Part shown: positions 32,893-43,859 of the stretch, piece after piece
Layout: each line of letters starts with the position of its first letter
How positions within the stretch are numbered: position 1 is the stretch's first letter
From: Achatina immaculata
Taxonomy: Eukaryota; Mollusca; Gastropoda; Stylommatophora; Achatinidae
DNA: 64,000 nucleotides
Assembly: GCA_009760885.1 (NCBI GenBank)
Contig: CM019693.1
Location: forward strand, 47,436,751-47,500,750
Direction of reading: 5' to 3'
The notes under the pieces: model-generated
The model's database searches: none
What the model saw: the letters and a program-made list of their open reading frames with translations, nothing else
What the model was told of the DNA's origin: nothing
Program-made: the position numbers and the translations under genes

Positions 32893-35334
32893 CAGCTTTA
32901 CCAGTTCTTTGTCTCTGGCAAAGAACATAAACTTAACCGACTTCTACCACAGCCGGTCTCTTCTACTTCTAGAGGTGAACCACCTTCCAATCAGCCCCCC
33001 TCTTCTACTACACTTGACCAACAGACTTCTATCTCACTTGACCATCAGACACTTGTAACACCCCCTGAACTACCTTCCCAGATTACACAGCATATTCAAG
33101 TACTCGCACCTCCATCCTCAGATGATACCCCATCTCCTCTTCTAGCCTCTAATGTAGTTTGTATTCCCCCCGACTTGCCCCTTTCTGATGATGAAAAACT
33201 AGTTCTCGCCAAGGGTCTTAAGTTTATTCCCACGTTGTGATCGCTATTTTTTACTCCGTGATGTTAAACAATTTCACTGCCGATTACGGCTTAAATATCA
33301 CTTTGCTAACAAAGAGCCCAACCAACCCACACAAGACCCCGATAACCCATTTGCACGTTACGACCACCATAAATATAGCTGGACACCTTCCCCCGGGGCT
33401 TCCCAAGCTTTAGATCTTTATATTGATACGACGTGGCGTGAGATTCTTAACCTCAAACCACCAAGAATTCGACATTTTAACCTAAATAAGAGAGAGTCCA
33501 GAGCATTGTCCACCCTCAAACATCGAAATGATATCGTGATCAAACCAGCAGATAAGACCAGCAATCTCGTAGTTTGGAAAAAAGATTTATATATCGCGGA
33601 AGGAATGTCCCAACTCAGCAATACAAAATTCTATGCCCCAGTGAAAAATGATACTATGCGTTCTAATAATGACATAGTGGAAGCAACCATTAAAGACCTA
33701 ATCAGAGAAGGTCTCACCCCAAGCTATTTCTCTTCGCATTAAGGACAGCTGTTTAGGCACACCCACTTTCTATCTTCTTCCTAAAATCCACAAACCAGGT
33801 AACCCTGGACGCCCCATTGTATCAGCGTGTTCATGCCCCACTGAGCACATTTCTGATTTTTTAGATAGCATTTTCCAGCCTCTTGTACACAAACTACCCT
33901 CCTTTTTGAAAGACACCAACCACGCATTAACAACTTTTGATACAATCACACTCTCTCAACACCACACCTATCACATCTTTCTTCTTGATGTCTGCTCTCT
34001 ATACACTTCTATCCCCCATGAGGATGGACTCTTAGCACTCCGCCATTTTCTCGACAAAGACCCTCACCCCACAACTAACACTGACACCATAATCAGACTT
34101 ACAGAGCTAGTACTAAACCAAAATTCTTTCGAATTCAACGGCGAATACTTCGAGCAAATCAGTGGTGTTGCTATGGGAACGAAAATGGGTCCCAGTTATG
34201 CATGTCTATTTATGAGTTTTCTGGAAGTCAAATTATGGGAAACCTACACTGGCAGATTTCCAGAATTCTATAAAAGGTACATCGATGATGGCATTGGAAT
34301 TACAAGTATGCCACATGAAGACCTTAAAAAATTTATTGAATTCGCCAATACACTCAATAAGAACATAAAATTCACTTATGAAATCTCTGACAAGTCTGTT
34401 AATTTTTTAGACATTAAAATTTCTACTGGCACAAACAGGCTTGTCACCTCTGTATTTTACAAGCCCACCGATAGCCACACCTATCTGCTTTACACCTCTT
34501 CCCATCCTGAGGCCTGTAAGAACTCCATCCCATATTCCCAACTCCTCCGTCTTCGCCGCATATGTCAGGATAATTTGGACTTTATAGATCAGTCCAACAA
34601 GTTATTAGAATTTTTCTGTCATCGCCACTACCCAGAAAAGGTCCTTCGTAAAGCCTTCAACCGTATCCAACTAGTGAGCCGCAAAGAAGTATTCAGGAAA
34701 AAGCCTGTTACTCCATCTGACAGACTTAAGTTAGTACTGCCTTTCCACCCGCACGGTCAGATGGTTAAGAAAATTCTTTATTATCATCTGCCGATAATCC
34801 AACTTGACTCCGACACTCGTGACATTTTCTCTGATCCACCCCTACTGGCATACAAACGTGAGCCAAACCTTAAGGACATCCTCATCCACAGCCACTTGAA
34901 GCAGAGCCTTACATATGTTGGCACCAGAAAATGTAACCGCCCCCGCTGCGTTACCTGCCCTGTAGTTTGGAAAACGAAAACAATCACCTTTCCCAAAACT
35001 ATCCTCACTCTTCATGAGGGAGTCACATGCGAGTCCCGAAATGTGATATATGTCATCGTTTGCAAAAGATGCAGGATAACATATATCAGTGAGACGCCTC
35101 AGATTAGGGGAACGCATGCAAAAACATCTGTACGACATCGCCCAGCATGCTTCGAAACCAGTCCCAAATCATTTCAATGGCCCCAACCACAGAGGCAAAT
35201 CTGATTTTCTGGTAACAACCATTAAACAATGTCACGCAGATGACACAAGCAGCCTGGCACTTGAGAACCGCTGCATTCAAAATTATGGGACGCTGGAACC
35301 ACATGGGTTAAACTCGCTGTTTAGTTACACGTAA
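32893..35334 (+). pseudogene. PLE-3 plus copy: the most complete Penelope-like protein in the window, with three frameshifts
   Basis: Begins in an N-terminal low-complexity region rich in Ser/Pro/Thr, then LSDDEKLVLAKGLKFIPTL, the conserved PLE N-terminal block. Frame shift at about 33,238; HFANKEPNQPTQDP to IVIKPADKTSNLVVW; shift near 33,715; FYLLPKIHKPGNPGRPIVS; then an open 432-codon stretch (33,906-35,204) with LDVCSLYTSIPHEDG, MGTKMGPSYACLF, RYIDDGIGI, VNFLDIKIS and the CNRPRCVTCP cluster. The endonuclease signature reads YISET, replacing the Gly found in the minus copy, and a third shift near 35,090 follows before the rest of the domain (to 35,334). It is therefore inactive, although the RT catalytic residues survive. 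Confidence 0.9.
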
Positions 35335-35739
35335 CATCATCTTCTTCAATCATTATAGTACCTCTCCACTAAATCCACCCCTTCTTACTTTTCAAACTTC
35401 CTCAAGCATCACTCTGCAACCCCGCTATTTTCTCTGCAACCCCTCTTCCCCAATCACCTGTTTCAATTTCTCCTAGCTAGGCCAGTAGTGCGTCACTCTC
35501 TCTCCCCTCCCCGGTTCCCCATCCACCACCCCCAGTTACAACCCACCGACCACATGTCACAGGTCTCTATTTAAACAATTTCCACGTCCTACCAGATCCA
35601 TTCCTGACACACACCGCCGGACAAGCCACACCTTGCAATTTACAGCTAAGTACTCCTTTAAAAAAAAAAATTTTTTTTTTTTTTTAAACAATACTCATGT
35701 GAATCTATACTTTATCTCCTCTCTCTATTTCTTCGTCCT

Positions 35740-35790
35740 GTATGTTTTTGTATGATTAAGGGTCACGCCGAAACGTCACAACTTTGTAAT
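35740..35790 (+). ncRNA. Hammerhead-like motif in the PLE-3 plus arm
   Basis: Order: TTGT, ATGATTAA, a short hairpin (GGG TCAC GCC here; GGC TCAC GCC in the mirrored arm at about 30,517-30,550), GAAAC, GTC, ACAA. The flanking TTGT and ACAA are complementary and sit where stem I of a type I hammerhead would be; GAAA and GTC are in the expected places. The CTGATGA box is substituted at two positions, C3 to A and G8 to T, which in hammerheads pair with each other, so pairing could persist. Activity is unproven. Confidence 0.45.
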
Positions 35791-35836
35791 CGTTAAGTAA
35801 TAAAGCTGCTCCTACTTTTTTCCGATTTTATACATT

Positions 35837-35850
35837 CTAACAACATTACA
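35837..35850. repeat. Target-site duplication of PLE-3, right copy
   Basis: CTAACAACATTACA, identical to 30,396-30,409. Confidence 0.9.
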
Positions 35851-35869
35851 GTACAATTTTTTTTTTAAA

Positions 35870-35965
35870 TTGTTAACATTTGTTTACAACAGTGTGTGAG
35901 GGTTAACATTTATTTACCACAGTGTGTATAGGTTAACATTTATTTACCAGAGTGTGTGTGGGAAT
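35870..35965. repeat. Short tandem repeat of about 34 bp, 3 copies
   Basis: GTTAACATTTATTTACCACA followed by GTGTGTGTGGG-like sequence, in three diverged copies. From 35,966 to 36,840 I see no gene, repeat or transposon signature beyond generic AT-rich sequence. Confidence 0.7.
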
Positions 35966-36844
35966 ATTGTAAAAAGTGCTTGATTTTATGTTGACTCACA
36001 CTGCTGTAGTAGTTTGACCACCATCAATTCTGGATACAGCAGACTTTGGATATAACATACTCATTTGTCAATCTCCTTGAAGCCCACTATAATTAGATTT
36101 CACACACCCACACACATACAACACTCTGAAGACATTATTAAAAAAATAAATAAAAAGGTGGCCACCATCACCCTCAAAGACCCCTTCTAAATGCTTAATA
36201 AATTAACAAGTAAATATCTGGAACAATCAAAAATTTGGAAACAAGCAAACACTTAAAGGGATGGAAATTAACCAAATTTCTAACCAAAGAGGATAAACAA
36301 TACTTATAAGCATGCACCTCTAGGCTATTCATGTGTCTGCCAAACTGGCACTTTTAATGTCACAAGTCAGACATTCTGGCAAGTTCATGCTGTAAGTGAC
36401 AAGCTGGCAACTCTGTTAAGTCTGGTAAACACTAAGATCAGTGTGAGAGAATTTTGCTTTGAGAAACCATCATTAGGAAAAAAAAATGCACCTGTTCTCC
36501 ATATTTGTAGTGAAACCTTTTAGGTACAGACTATACACAACACTGACATGAATACAAGTTCAGTGTAAATACAGCTTTAAATCAAGCAAGCTCAGCGTAA
36601 CTACAACTCAGATATGGAACACCACAATGGTGTACTCACAAATACTGTAATAAAAGGGTCTCTAGGGTGAATGGCTGAAAATTTCTGGAAAGAATAAGAC
36701 ATGCTATTATCATCACCTGACAGAACATGAACTCATGTGTTTGTCAGTCTGATGTTCCCTGCAAATAAACTACTTTCAGTATCTTGTACAGAGTACATGT
36801 CTAAACTTGTGCTTAGAATATTCTGATGGTCAATATAAATGTCA

Positions 36845-37012
36845 TGATCACTTCATGAAAGAAACTCTAAAGTGTATAGTTTACATAAAGAAACTCTAAA
36901 ATATACACTTTATATAAAGAAATACTAAAATGTATACTTTATATAAAGAAACTCTAAAATATACACTTTACATAAAGAAATACTAAAATGTATACTTCAT
37001 ATAAAGAAACTA
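36845..37012. repeat. Minisatellite of about 28 bp, about 6 copies
   Basis: The unit is built on AAAGAAACTCTAAAATATAC and ACTTTATAT, alternating with an AAAGAAATACTAAAATGTAT variant. The stretch 37,013-37,360 has nothing recognisable. Confidence 0.9.
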
Positions 37013-37362
37013 AATCTATTTTAGAGACAGCAATCAGCAATTATGATTGACCATGTATGCATTTGTTCTGCTTGATTTTCTGACAACTGATTGGACATCA
37101 CTACTCCACTGATAAGTATTCACAAGGTCAGCTATTATCATTATCATTTTTTCCCCCACACAAACAACACATTATGTAAACAGAATATTAACACATACAG
37201 TAAAAACATATATAAAACACTCAGTAAACAGATTTAACACACCTAATGTTAGCATAAAGGTACATATAATGTTAACATACCACCTTTCATCATTCTGCTT
37301 TTGTTGCTTTGCTTGTTTGTCTCTTTTTCAGTTATAACCAAGTTTTGTTGCTTCTCAGCTTT

Positions 37363-37705
37363 TTCATTATCTTTTCATCACATGCACCTTGGCACTATTT
37401 TATTTATTTCATTATCTTTTCATCACACGCACCTTGGCACTATTTTATTTTTTTCATTATCTTTTCATCACATGCACGTTGGCACTATTTTATTTATTTC
37501 ATTATCTTTTCATCACATGCACCTTGGCACTATTTTATTTTTTTCATTATCTTTTCATCACATGCACTATTTTATTTTTTTCATTATCTTTTCATCACAT
37601 GCACCTTGGCACTATTTTATTTATTTCATTATCTTTTCATCATATGCACCTTGGCACTTTTTTTTCAATCATCTTTTCATCACATGCACTTTGGCACTAT
37701 TTTAT
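37363..37705. repeat. 45-bp minisatellite, about 8 copies
   Basis: The unit is CATTATCTTTTCATCACATG followed by CACCTTGGCACTATTTTATTTATTT split over two stretches; starts at 37,365, 37,410, 37,455 and 37,500 give a period of 45 bp. All three frames stay open, producing apparently hydrophobic long ORFs. I reject these as genes. Confidence 0.95.
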
Positions 37706-37763
37706 TTCATCATTCTTCAGTCTTTGAAGAAATGTCATTTGGTGTGCTCTGGTTTTCATATTC

Positions 37764-39051
37764 ATTCATTCATTCCTTTGCATGTCCCTTGCGGAACTTT
37801 GCCTCCCAAACAGCACTCCTGTAGGCCTCTCGGTTGTGAGCAAGATGGCCTGCTGCTGCTGCATCCATTTCCAGATCATCAACGATGTCTTGCAGCCATG
37901 TTCGTTTCGGTCTTCCTCTTTTTCTTTTTCCCATTATGTATCCTTCCAATACGGCCTTCTCTAAATTATCATGACGTTTAATGTGGCCAAAATATTTAAG
38001 TTTTCTCTCTTTAATCCTCTTTACTAGCCAGCCTTCTTCAATATTAAGCTCTTGTAGTATAGATATATTTGTTCTTTTTTGTGTCCACGATATTTGGAGA
38101 ACTCTTCTATAGCATTTACATTCAAAGGCATTTATGTGCTTCTCAGCTGTTTTGTTAAGTGTCCAGGTCTCACAGGCATATGTTGCGATGGGAAAGATGC
38201 ATGCCCTTAAAAATCTTATTTTGTGGTTCTGTCTGCTCCTCTCCACAGATTCTTTATTGTTTTACTTTCTGAAGAGCAATAGATGTCCTCCTTTTAATTT
38301 CCCGCATTGTATCTCCATTATTAGTTAGTAGTGATCCAAGATATTCAAAACTCTCCACTTCTTCCAGTTTTTCCTCACTGATACATATTTCAGTTGCCTT
38401 GTTTGTTTTGTCAGTTGTCATCACTTTAGTTTTCTTTGCATTAAGATAGAGGTTCTGCTCTTCGCTGTTCTTGCGGACTGACATAATTAGTTTTTCCATT
38501 CCTTCTTGTGTTGTGGACAGCAATACTGTGTCATCAGCATATCTAATCTCTGGTATTTCATAACCTCCAACTGTTATGGCATCGTAATATTCTTTGTCTA
38601 CATCTTCTCTAACATTCCTCATTATATTTTCAGTATACAAGTTAAATAAGTAGGGTGACAATATGCACCCCTGACGGACCCCTTGTTTTATGTCAAACCA
38701 AGTTGTTGTTTCACCATTTATTCTTACTGCTGCTTGCTGGTCTAAATACAGCAGTGATGTTAATTGTATCAAATGTGTTGGAAATCCCATTTTTTCCATT
38801 ATTTCCCAAAGTTTCTGGTGTTGTACACAATCAAATGCCTTTGAGTAGTCTATAAAGGATAAATATAGATTCACATTAAACTCCCTGCATTTCTCTATTA
38901 TTAATCTTAGATTGAATATATGATCTCTTGATCCTCTTCTTTGCCTGAAGCCAGCTTGGACCATATTGACTTCTTCTTCTATTTTCTTTCGAAGTCTACC
39001 CATTATTTTCATATTATCTGCACCAAATCTCTTGTATTTGTGCTTAAACAT
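37764..39051 (-). pseudogene. LINE family C, RT and C-terminal domain, 3' 1.3 kb
   Basis: BovB/RTE-like reverse transcriptase. In coding order from 39,051: MVQAGFRQRRGSRDHIFNL, motif A FIDYSKAFDCV, motif B GVRQGCILSPYLFNLY, motif C IRYADDTVLLS, EESFEYLGS-type block (VESFEYLGSLLTNNGD), then after a single frame break at about 38,250 the C-terminal domain (ATYACETWTLNKT, KRKRGRPKRTW), ending at 37,770 beside a (GAAT)n tail (ATTCATTCATTCATTC on plus). All RT catalytic residues are intact. The endonuclease is missing through 5' truncation. One frameshift is the only lesion I can see, so this copy is young. Confidence 0.88.
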
Positions 39052-39054
39052 ATT

Positions 39055-39245
39055 ATTTTTGTCATTTTTGTGATTAAAAGTGTAAAATTTTTTTGTGGTT
39101 ACATATCATACAAGTCATATTAATTTCATGCTAACAGAGTAATTACAGAATTCACATACACTACTTCATATTTTTGTGATATAAGACATGTATACTGAGT
39201 ACAGAGTACTTCACATTTTTTGTGACATAAGGTATGTGTACACTG
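39055..39245. repeat. Degenerate AT-rich repeat, about 3-4 copies
   Basis: Loosely repeated TTTTTGTGATATAAGACATG, TTTTTGTGACATAAGGTATG and related words. Low conservation. Confidence 0.5.
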
Positions 39246-39247
39246 CA

Positions 39248-39362
39248 CATCTCTCTCTCTGAACCTTAAGTGCCCAGGGCACATGGGGCTTCTGCAAGGG
39301 TTTTCCACAAATGCCTGTCCTTCGCCTTTTTTTCTGCTCTTGCCCAGGTGAGCCCTCTGCAC
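39248..39362 (-). mobile_element. LINE family A 3' terminal fragment
   Basis: Reverse complement of the end of LINE A at 25,300-25,410: CTCTCTCTCTGAACCTTAAG, GTGCCCAGGGCACATGGGG, then GCCTTTTTTTCTGCTCTTG. It is about 115 bp with the (GA)n tail. This confirms the 3' end and tail of family A independently of the full-length copy. Confidence 0.85.
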
Positions 39363-39379
39363 ATACTAGGTCCTATAAT

Positions 39380-39648
39380 GAATATTTCTGTGCTTATATT
39401 CCATGCTTTCATACACACACATATTTCTGTGCTTATATTCCATGCTTTCATACACACACATATTTCTGTGCTTATGTTCCACGCTTTCACGCACACACAT
39501 ATTTCTGTGCTTATATTCCACGCTTTCATAAACACATATTTCTGTGATTATATTCCATGCTTTCATAAACACATATTTCTGTGCTTATATTCCATGCTTT
39601 CATAAACACATATTTCTGTGATTATATTCCATGCTTTCATACACACAC
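39380..39648. repeat. 38-bp minisatellite, about 7 copies
   Basis: The unit contains ATATTTCTGTGCTTATATTC followed by CATGCTTTCATACACACAC, in longer and shorter versions depending on the CA run. Confidence 0.95.
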
Positions 39649-40019
39649 AATGGGACCTAAGTCTAGTGACAAAGCTAAAATAACCCCCATAAGTTCTCAT
39701 TTTGAAAGAAAAGCTTGAGACAATACAGCTTAATGAGCAAGGCATCTCCAATGCTGAAACAGGGCATAAGCTAAGTGTGCCTCACACTATCATTAATACA
39801 CTAGTTAAGAATAAAGTGAAATTATTAGATGAGATTAAAATGCTCACAAAAGTTACCAGAAATCAAGGCAGCATAATTGCTGATATGGAAAAACCTTTGT
39901 AGATTCAAGAGCAAATAAGGTACAGCATTTCCTTAAAGGTCTTATCCAGACAAAGGCCTATGTGTTATTTAATATAATAAAGGCAGAGAGAGGAAAGGCA
40001 GCAACAGAAGGTAATTTTG

Positions 40020-40210
40020 GAACTAGCAGGGGGTTGTCAATATAAAGCTAGGACCAACTTACATAAAATAGCAGTGCAGGGAGAAGTAGCTGCTAGCAGG
40101 GGGTTGTCAATATAAAGCTAGGACCAACTTGCATAATTTCAGAATTGCAGAGAGAATTAGCTGCTAGCAGGGGGTTGTTCAATATAGAGCTAGGACCAAC
40201 TTGCTAGCAG
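40020..40210. repeat. Imperfect repeat of about 76 bp, 3 copies, inside the Tigger relic
   Basis: CTAGCAGGGGGTTGTCAATA, then TAAAGCTAGGACCAACTTGC recurs three times with small indels. Confidence 0.85.
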
Positions 40211-40557
40211 TGCTGAAAGAAGTATATCTTGAAATGCCAAGCAGAAGTTTCACAGGCAGAGAGGAGAAGACAATGTTTAGATTTAAAGCTGCCAAATTAT
40301 AAGCTCTGCTGCCCGAGACTTATCTACAGGCACAGGCCTATGCTAATCTGAGAATCCTAGGACCCTCAAGAAATATGTACTCTTTACTTCACGTCAAATA
40401 AAAATAAAGTCTTGATGATTGGTGACATGTTTACAGCTTGATTCACTGATAATTTAAAGCCTGCAGTTCAGGAACACTGTAAAGACCAAGATATTCCCTT
40501 CAAGATACTACTTCTCTTGGATAATGCTCCAAACCATCCATGACTTGTGAATGGGGG

Positions 40558-40775
40558 TTACACAGTCATTAAAGTTTTGCTTCTTCCTCCAGACATAACC
40601 TCTATGCTGCAGCTCGCAGTCATTAAAGTTTTGCTTCTTCCTCCAGACATAACCTCTATGCTGCAGCTCACAGTCATTAAAGTTTTGCTTCTTTCTCCAG
40701 ACATAACCTCTATGCTGCAGCTCACAGTCATTAAAGTTTTGCTTCTTCCTCCAGACATAACCTCTACCCTGCAGC
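40558..40775 (+). repeat. 54-bp coding minisatellite in the Tigger DDE domain, 4 copies
   Basis: Each unit encodes 18 residues, VIKVLLLPPDITSMLQL with a T or A at the last position, which is the single-copy stretch before QPMDQG in Tigger transposases. The frame remains open through all four copies and rejoins PMDHGVIAFF, so the duplication was in frame. Confidence 0.95.
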
Positions 40776-40860
40776 CTATGGACCATGGAGTAATTGCTTT
40801 CTTCAAAAGTGACTACCAAGGCTAAAGCTGCCCTAGATATTGATGTCGGTGATGAGCGCA

Positions 40861-41003
40861 TTCATTCATTCATTCATTTGCATGTCCCTTGCAGAACTTT
40901 GCCTCCCAAACAGCACTCCTGTAGGCCTCTCGATTGTGAACAAGATGGCCTGTCGCTGATGCATCCATTTGCAGATCATCAATGATGTCTTGCAGCCATC
41001 TTC
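40861..41003 (-). mobile_element. LINE family C 3' tail nested in the Tigger relic, 10-bp TSD
   Basis: GATGAGCGCA at 40,851-40,860 and 41,004-41,013. The insert starts with ATTCATTCATTCATTC (the tail) and TTGCATGTCCCTTGCAGAAC. It is only 143 bp long, an extreme 5' truncation. Confidence 0.9.
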
Positions 41004-41534
41004 GATGAGCGCATACACAAAACAAATTAAAAACTTTTTGGAAAGGGTTTACAATCCTGGGTGACATTAAGACTATCTGAGATGTCTGGGCCAAACCAAA
41101 AGAAACAAACTTGAAAGGAGTCTGGAAGATCATTTGCTCCCTTATAAACAACTCTGAAGGCTTTGAAGAGACAATGGAAGAATGTTGTAGACTTGGCTCA
41201 CCAGCTGGACTCTGAAGTAGAGACTGAAGATGTTAGTGAATTGCTGGAGTCTCACAATCACCCCTAATAAATGAAGATATGCTGGCACTTGAAGAGCAGA
41301 GATGATTGTTCAATGAATATCTGTCAGAGTCTGCCTAGGAAGATGACAACAAATGAACCTGAAGAAGGAAATGCTATGGCAGAGAAGATGGCTGCATACT
41401 GGGAAAGGATGGCCTCCAACTTGGATAGAAGTTCTCAAGTGAATATTGATCTACAAAACTGTAAACTGTTACAGAGAACTTTGTGATAAACACAGAAGAC
41501 CTGCATATGGCAAAATCTTTGCCCTCCTTAATCA

Positions 41535-41945
41535 CGAAGCAGCTACTACAGCCAACTCCAGTCACCCTTCCCTCATGAAGCAGCTACTACAGCCAGCTCC
41601 AGTCACCCTTCCCTCATGAAGCAGCTACTACAGCCAGCTCCAGTCACCCTTCCCTCATGAAGCACCTACTACAGCCAACTCCAGTCACCCTTCCCTCACG
41701 AAGCAGCTACTACAGCCAACTCCAGTCACCCTTCCCTCATGAAGCACCTACTACAGCCAACTCCAGTCACCCTTCCCTCATGAAGCAGCTACTACAGCCA
41801 ACTCCAGTCACCCTTCCCTCATGAAGCACCTACTACAGACAACTCCAGTCACCCTTCCCTCATGAAGCAGCTACTACAGCCAACTCCAGTCACCCTTCCC
41901 TCATGAAGCAGCTACTACAGCCAGCTCCAGTCACCCTTCCCTCCA
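41535..41945 (+). repeat. 42-bp coding minisatellite in the Tigger C-terminus, about 10 copies
   Basis: Each unit encodes 14 residues (MKQLLQPTPVTLPS; variants with HLLQ or A for T). It expands within the Ser/Thr/Pro-rich C-terminal tail, and the frame continues into SKTSDSEPSTSASAPAS. Confidence 0.95.
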
Positions 41946-42104
41946 AAACTTCTGATTCTGAGCCTTCAACTTCGGCCTCAGCCCCTGCTAGTACATCTCC
42001 ATCCAAGTCCCCTTCACCAAGAGCACAAGAATACAGAGTTCCAGTTCTGAAGATGAGCTTCAGAAGCCTTCTTCAAACTTTCTCAATCTGGACACCAACT
42101 AATT

Positions 42105-42440
42105 CACTATCTGTACTGTACATTGTGCAAATATTCATAATCTGTACTGTACATTGTGTAAATATGCATCATCTGTACTGTACATTGTGTAAATATTCAC
42201 CATATGTACTGTACATAGTGTAAATATTCATTATCTGTACAGTACACTGTGTAAGTATTCACCACTTATACTGTACAGTGTAAATATTCACAATTTATGC
42301 TGTACATAAGGTAAATATTCTCCATCTATGCTGTACATAATGTAAATATTCACCATTTATACTGTACATAATGTAAATATTCACCATTTATATTGTACAC
42401 AGTGTAAATATTCACTGCCTGTACTATATATGGTACACAT
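42105..42440. repeat. Minisatellite of about 31 bp, about 10 copies
   Basis: The unit is CTGTACTGTACATTGTGTAA followed by ATATTCACCAT. It lies directly after the Tigger coding relic. From 42,440 to 42,715 I see nothing but AT-rich sequence. Confidence 0.9.
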
Positions 42441-42716
42441 ATTCATTGTCCACTTATAGAATAAAGAAAAAAAAAGATTTTGTTTAGTACATATTTTTGT
42501 TTTTTTATTTCTGTGTATTTATGTGTTGTGAATATTCTCAAGTGTTGTACAGTTATTTATATTTTTTGAGTGCCCAAATACATATACAACCTACTAAAGC
42601 CACACTATGTCAACAGAGATTTACTGCTCTGTAAGCATAACTTTCTGACATTGTCTCAACTGATCCGATACTACCACTTAAGTGACTTGAGGGGCTATCA
42701 CTTCTAGCATGTAAGT

Positions 42717-43098
42717 CTGCACAAAAATCATTGGAAGCAGCAGAAATGTGGTTTATTAGAAGAATGTTGCGAATCCCCTGGACAGCAAAAATAACTCATG
42801 AAGAATGTATGAGAAGAGCTGGAGAGACAAAAAAACCTTGTCAAAAAGATAAGAGAGAGACAATGTACTTTCATAGGACATGCAATGAGAAGAGGGGGCA
42901 TTGAAAATATTATAACAACAGGAAAAATAGAAGGAAGAAGATCAAGAGGAAGACCAAGAGAAATGATACTGGACAGTCTGATGGGATGGTGAGAGAGGAG
43001 ATCACCAATTGAACTGATGGCCTGCATGAAGGATCATGTACTCTGGAGAAGCATAACAGCCAACGCCAGTCGGCACGGCACCTGATGATGATGATGAT
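42717..43098 (+). mobile_element. LINE family B 3' fragment with (GAT)n tail
   Basis: Encodes the C-terminal domain (EAAEMWFIRRMLRIPWTAK, then TFIGHAMRRGGIENI and GRRSRGRPREMILDSL) with one or two shifts, then the typical 3' end GCCAGTCGGCACGGCACC and TGATGATGATGATG. A possible 8-bp TSD is ATGTAAGT at 42,709-42,716 and after the tail at about 43,096, but the tail itself overlaps it. The stretch 43,100-43,640 has nothing I recognise. Confidence 0.8.
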
Positions 43099-43663
43099 GT
43101 AAGTAACTGCTAATTGATTACTTTGTGTATAATCCAAGGCCAGCCCTTTAAGTAACATGAGAGGTAAGTAACTGCTAAATGATAACTTTGTGTATAGTCC
43201 AAGGCCAGCCAGGAGACTTAATTGTAATACAAATTTCTGGTGAAGCACTTAATCTCTACCAGTGTACAAACCTTGTGTCTGTGGAATGTTGTTTATCCCT
43301 CTAATCTCCAAGTTTTCATGTATGTTCATGCCCTCCTCATATTCTACACTGAGACAAAGTATGTTGCAACCAAATTTTAAAGTCACACAAGGGTACAACT
43401 TGCAACTTGCTGTAAGTCACACAAAACTACAAGTCAACTTACTTGAAATCTGGTGGAGAATGTGTTTATCTTGTCACCTCCACTAAGCGTGTTCTGATTC
43501 AACCAAAATTCTGTAAGAACCTGAAAAAGTTGGAATGTGATCACACATTTCTTATCATATTTAACTGCATCAAACATACAGCTGTAGCTGGTATATAAAC
43601 AAATGTATCCAGCACATAGCTGTATCTGGCATATACGCTAAAGACGCATTTAAAAAAAGTGCA

Positions 43664-43710
43664 GTGGCAACTGGAAGATCATGGGTTCAATCCCGGGACC
43701 GAAAAAAAAA
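43664..43710 (+). other. tRNA-like 3' half or SINE fragment
   Basis: GGTTCAATCCC matches the pol III B box (GGTTCRANNCC), inside CATGGGTTCAATCCCGGGAC followed by 15 A. That resembles a tRNA T-arm with an A-rich tail, as in tRNA-derived SINEs. A convincing A box at the right distance and a full cloverleaf are absent, so this is not called a tRNA gene. Confidence 0.35.
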
Positions 43711-43804
43711 AAAAAGCAACAACTCACAAGACCTCTGGGAGTCATGACTAAGAGGGGCCCACCCCCCTTAGAGTGTCAGGAGTTTAAAGGGCTGAAACAC
43801 TTGT

Positions 43805-43823
43805 CTGGGGGGGGGGGGGGGGT
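43805..43823. repeat. Poly(G) run of about 17
   Basis: A homopolymer G tract, probably of variable length. Similar C tracts occur at about 57,003-57,018 and 58,663-58,686. Confidence 0.9.
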
Positions 43824-43859
43824 ACTTCCTCTGATGATCTGAAGGAGTTGTGTTGTTGT

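Larger units (their letters stand above)
30410..35836. mobile_element. Penelope-like element inserted as a 5.4-kb inverted dimer (PLE-3)
   Basis: A minus-strand copy (30,410-32,892) and a plus-strand copy (32,893-35,836) lie head to head with 3' ends outward. The mirrored arms (about 30,470-32,892 and 33,305-35,835) look nearly identical by eye; the 412-bp centre belongs only to the plus copy. One 14-bp TSD, CTAACAACATTACA, brackets the whole. The left arm has about 65 bp more at its 3' end (with CAGCTTTACTGCCGTG on its coding strand) than the right arm, which stops after TTTTATACATT. The high arm identity points to a recent insertion. Confidence 0.92.
39690..42100 (+). pseudogene. Tigger/pogo-type transposase relic with internal coding minisatellites
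   Basis: N-terminal helix-turn-helix region near 39,702-39,900: EKLETIQLNEQGISN, then VPHTIINTLVKNK and IIADMEKPL, characteristic of Tigger. The middle is disordered and repeated (40,020-40,210). The DDE region follows: FKILLLLDNAPNHP with the second catalytic Asp, then VIKVLLLPPDITSMLQ and finally PMDHGVIAFFKSDY, the QPMDQG block. The C-terminal third (YNPG-type ILGDIKTI, NNSEGFEETMEE) continues beyond the nested LINE C insertion. Many stops. Two parts of the frame are expanded into tandem repeats (separate entries). The terminal inverted repeats were not identified. Confidence 0.8.

Noticed and set aside
36000..36840. Possible pogo-type non-autonomous element
   Set aside because: No matching terminal inverted repeats or TA duplications could be found by eye.
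37301..37981. Apparent 226-residue hydrophobic, membrane-like protein
   Set aside because: Produced by the 45-bp minisatellite, open in all three plus frames, and its end overlaps the antisense of LINE C.
38655..38855. Plus-strand frames opposite LINE C
   Set aside because: They are antisense shadows of the intact RT motifs on the minus strand.
43664..43710. tRNA gene
   Set aside because: Only a B-box-like word is present; no A box at a proper distance and no acceptor stem can be drawn.
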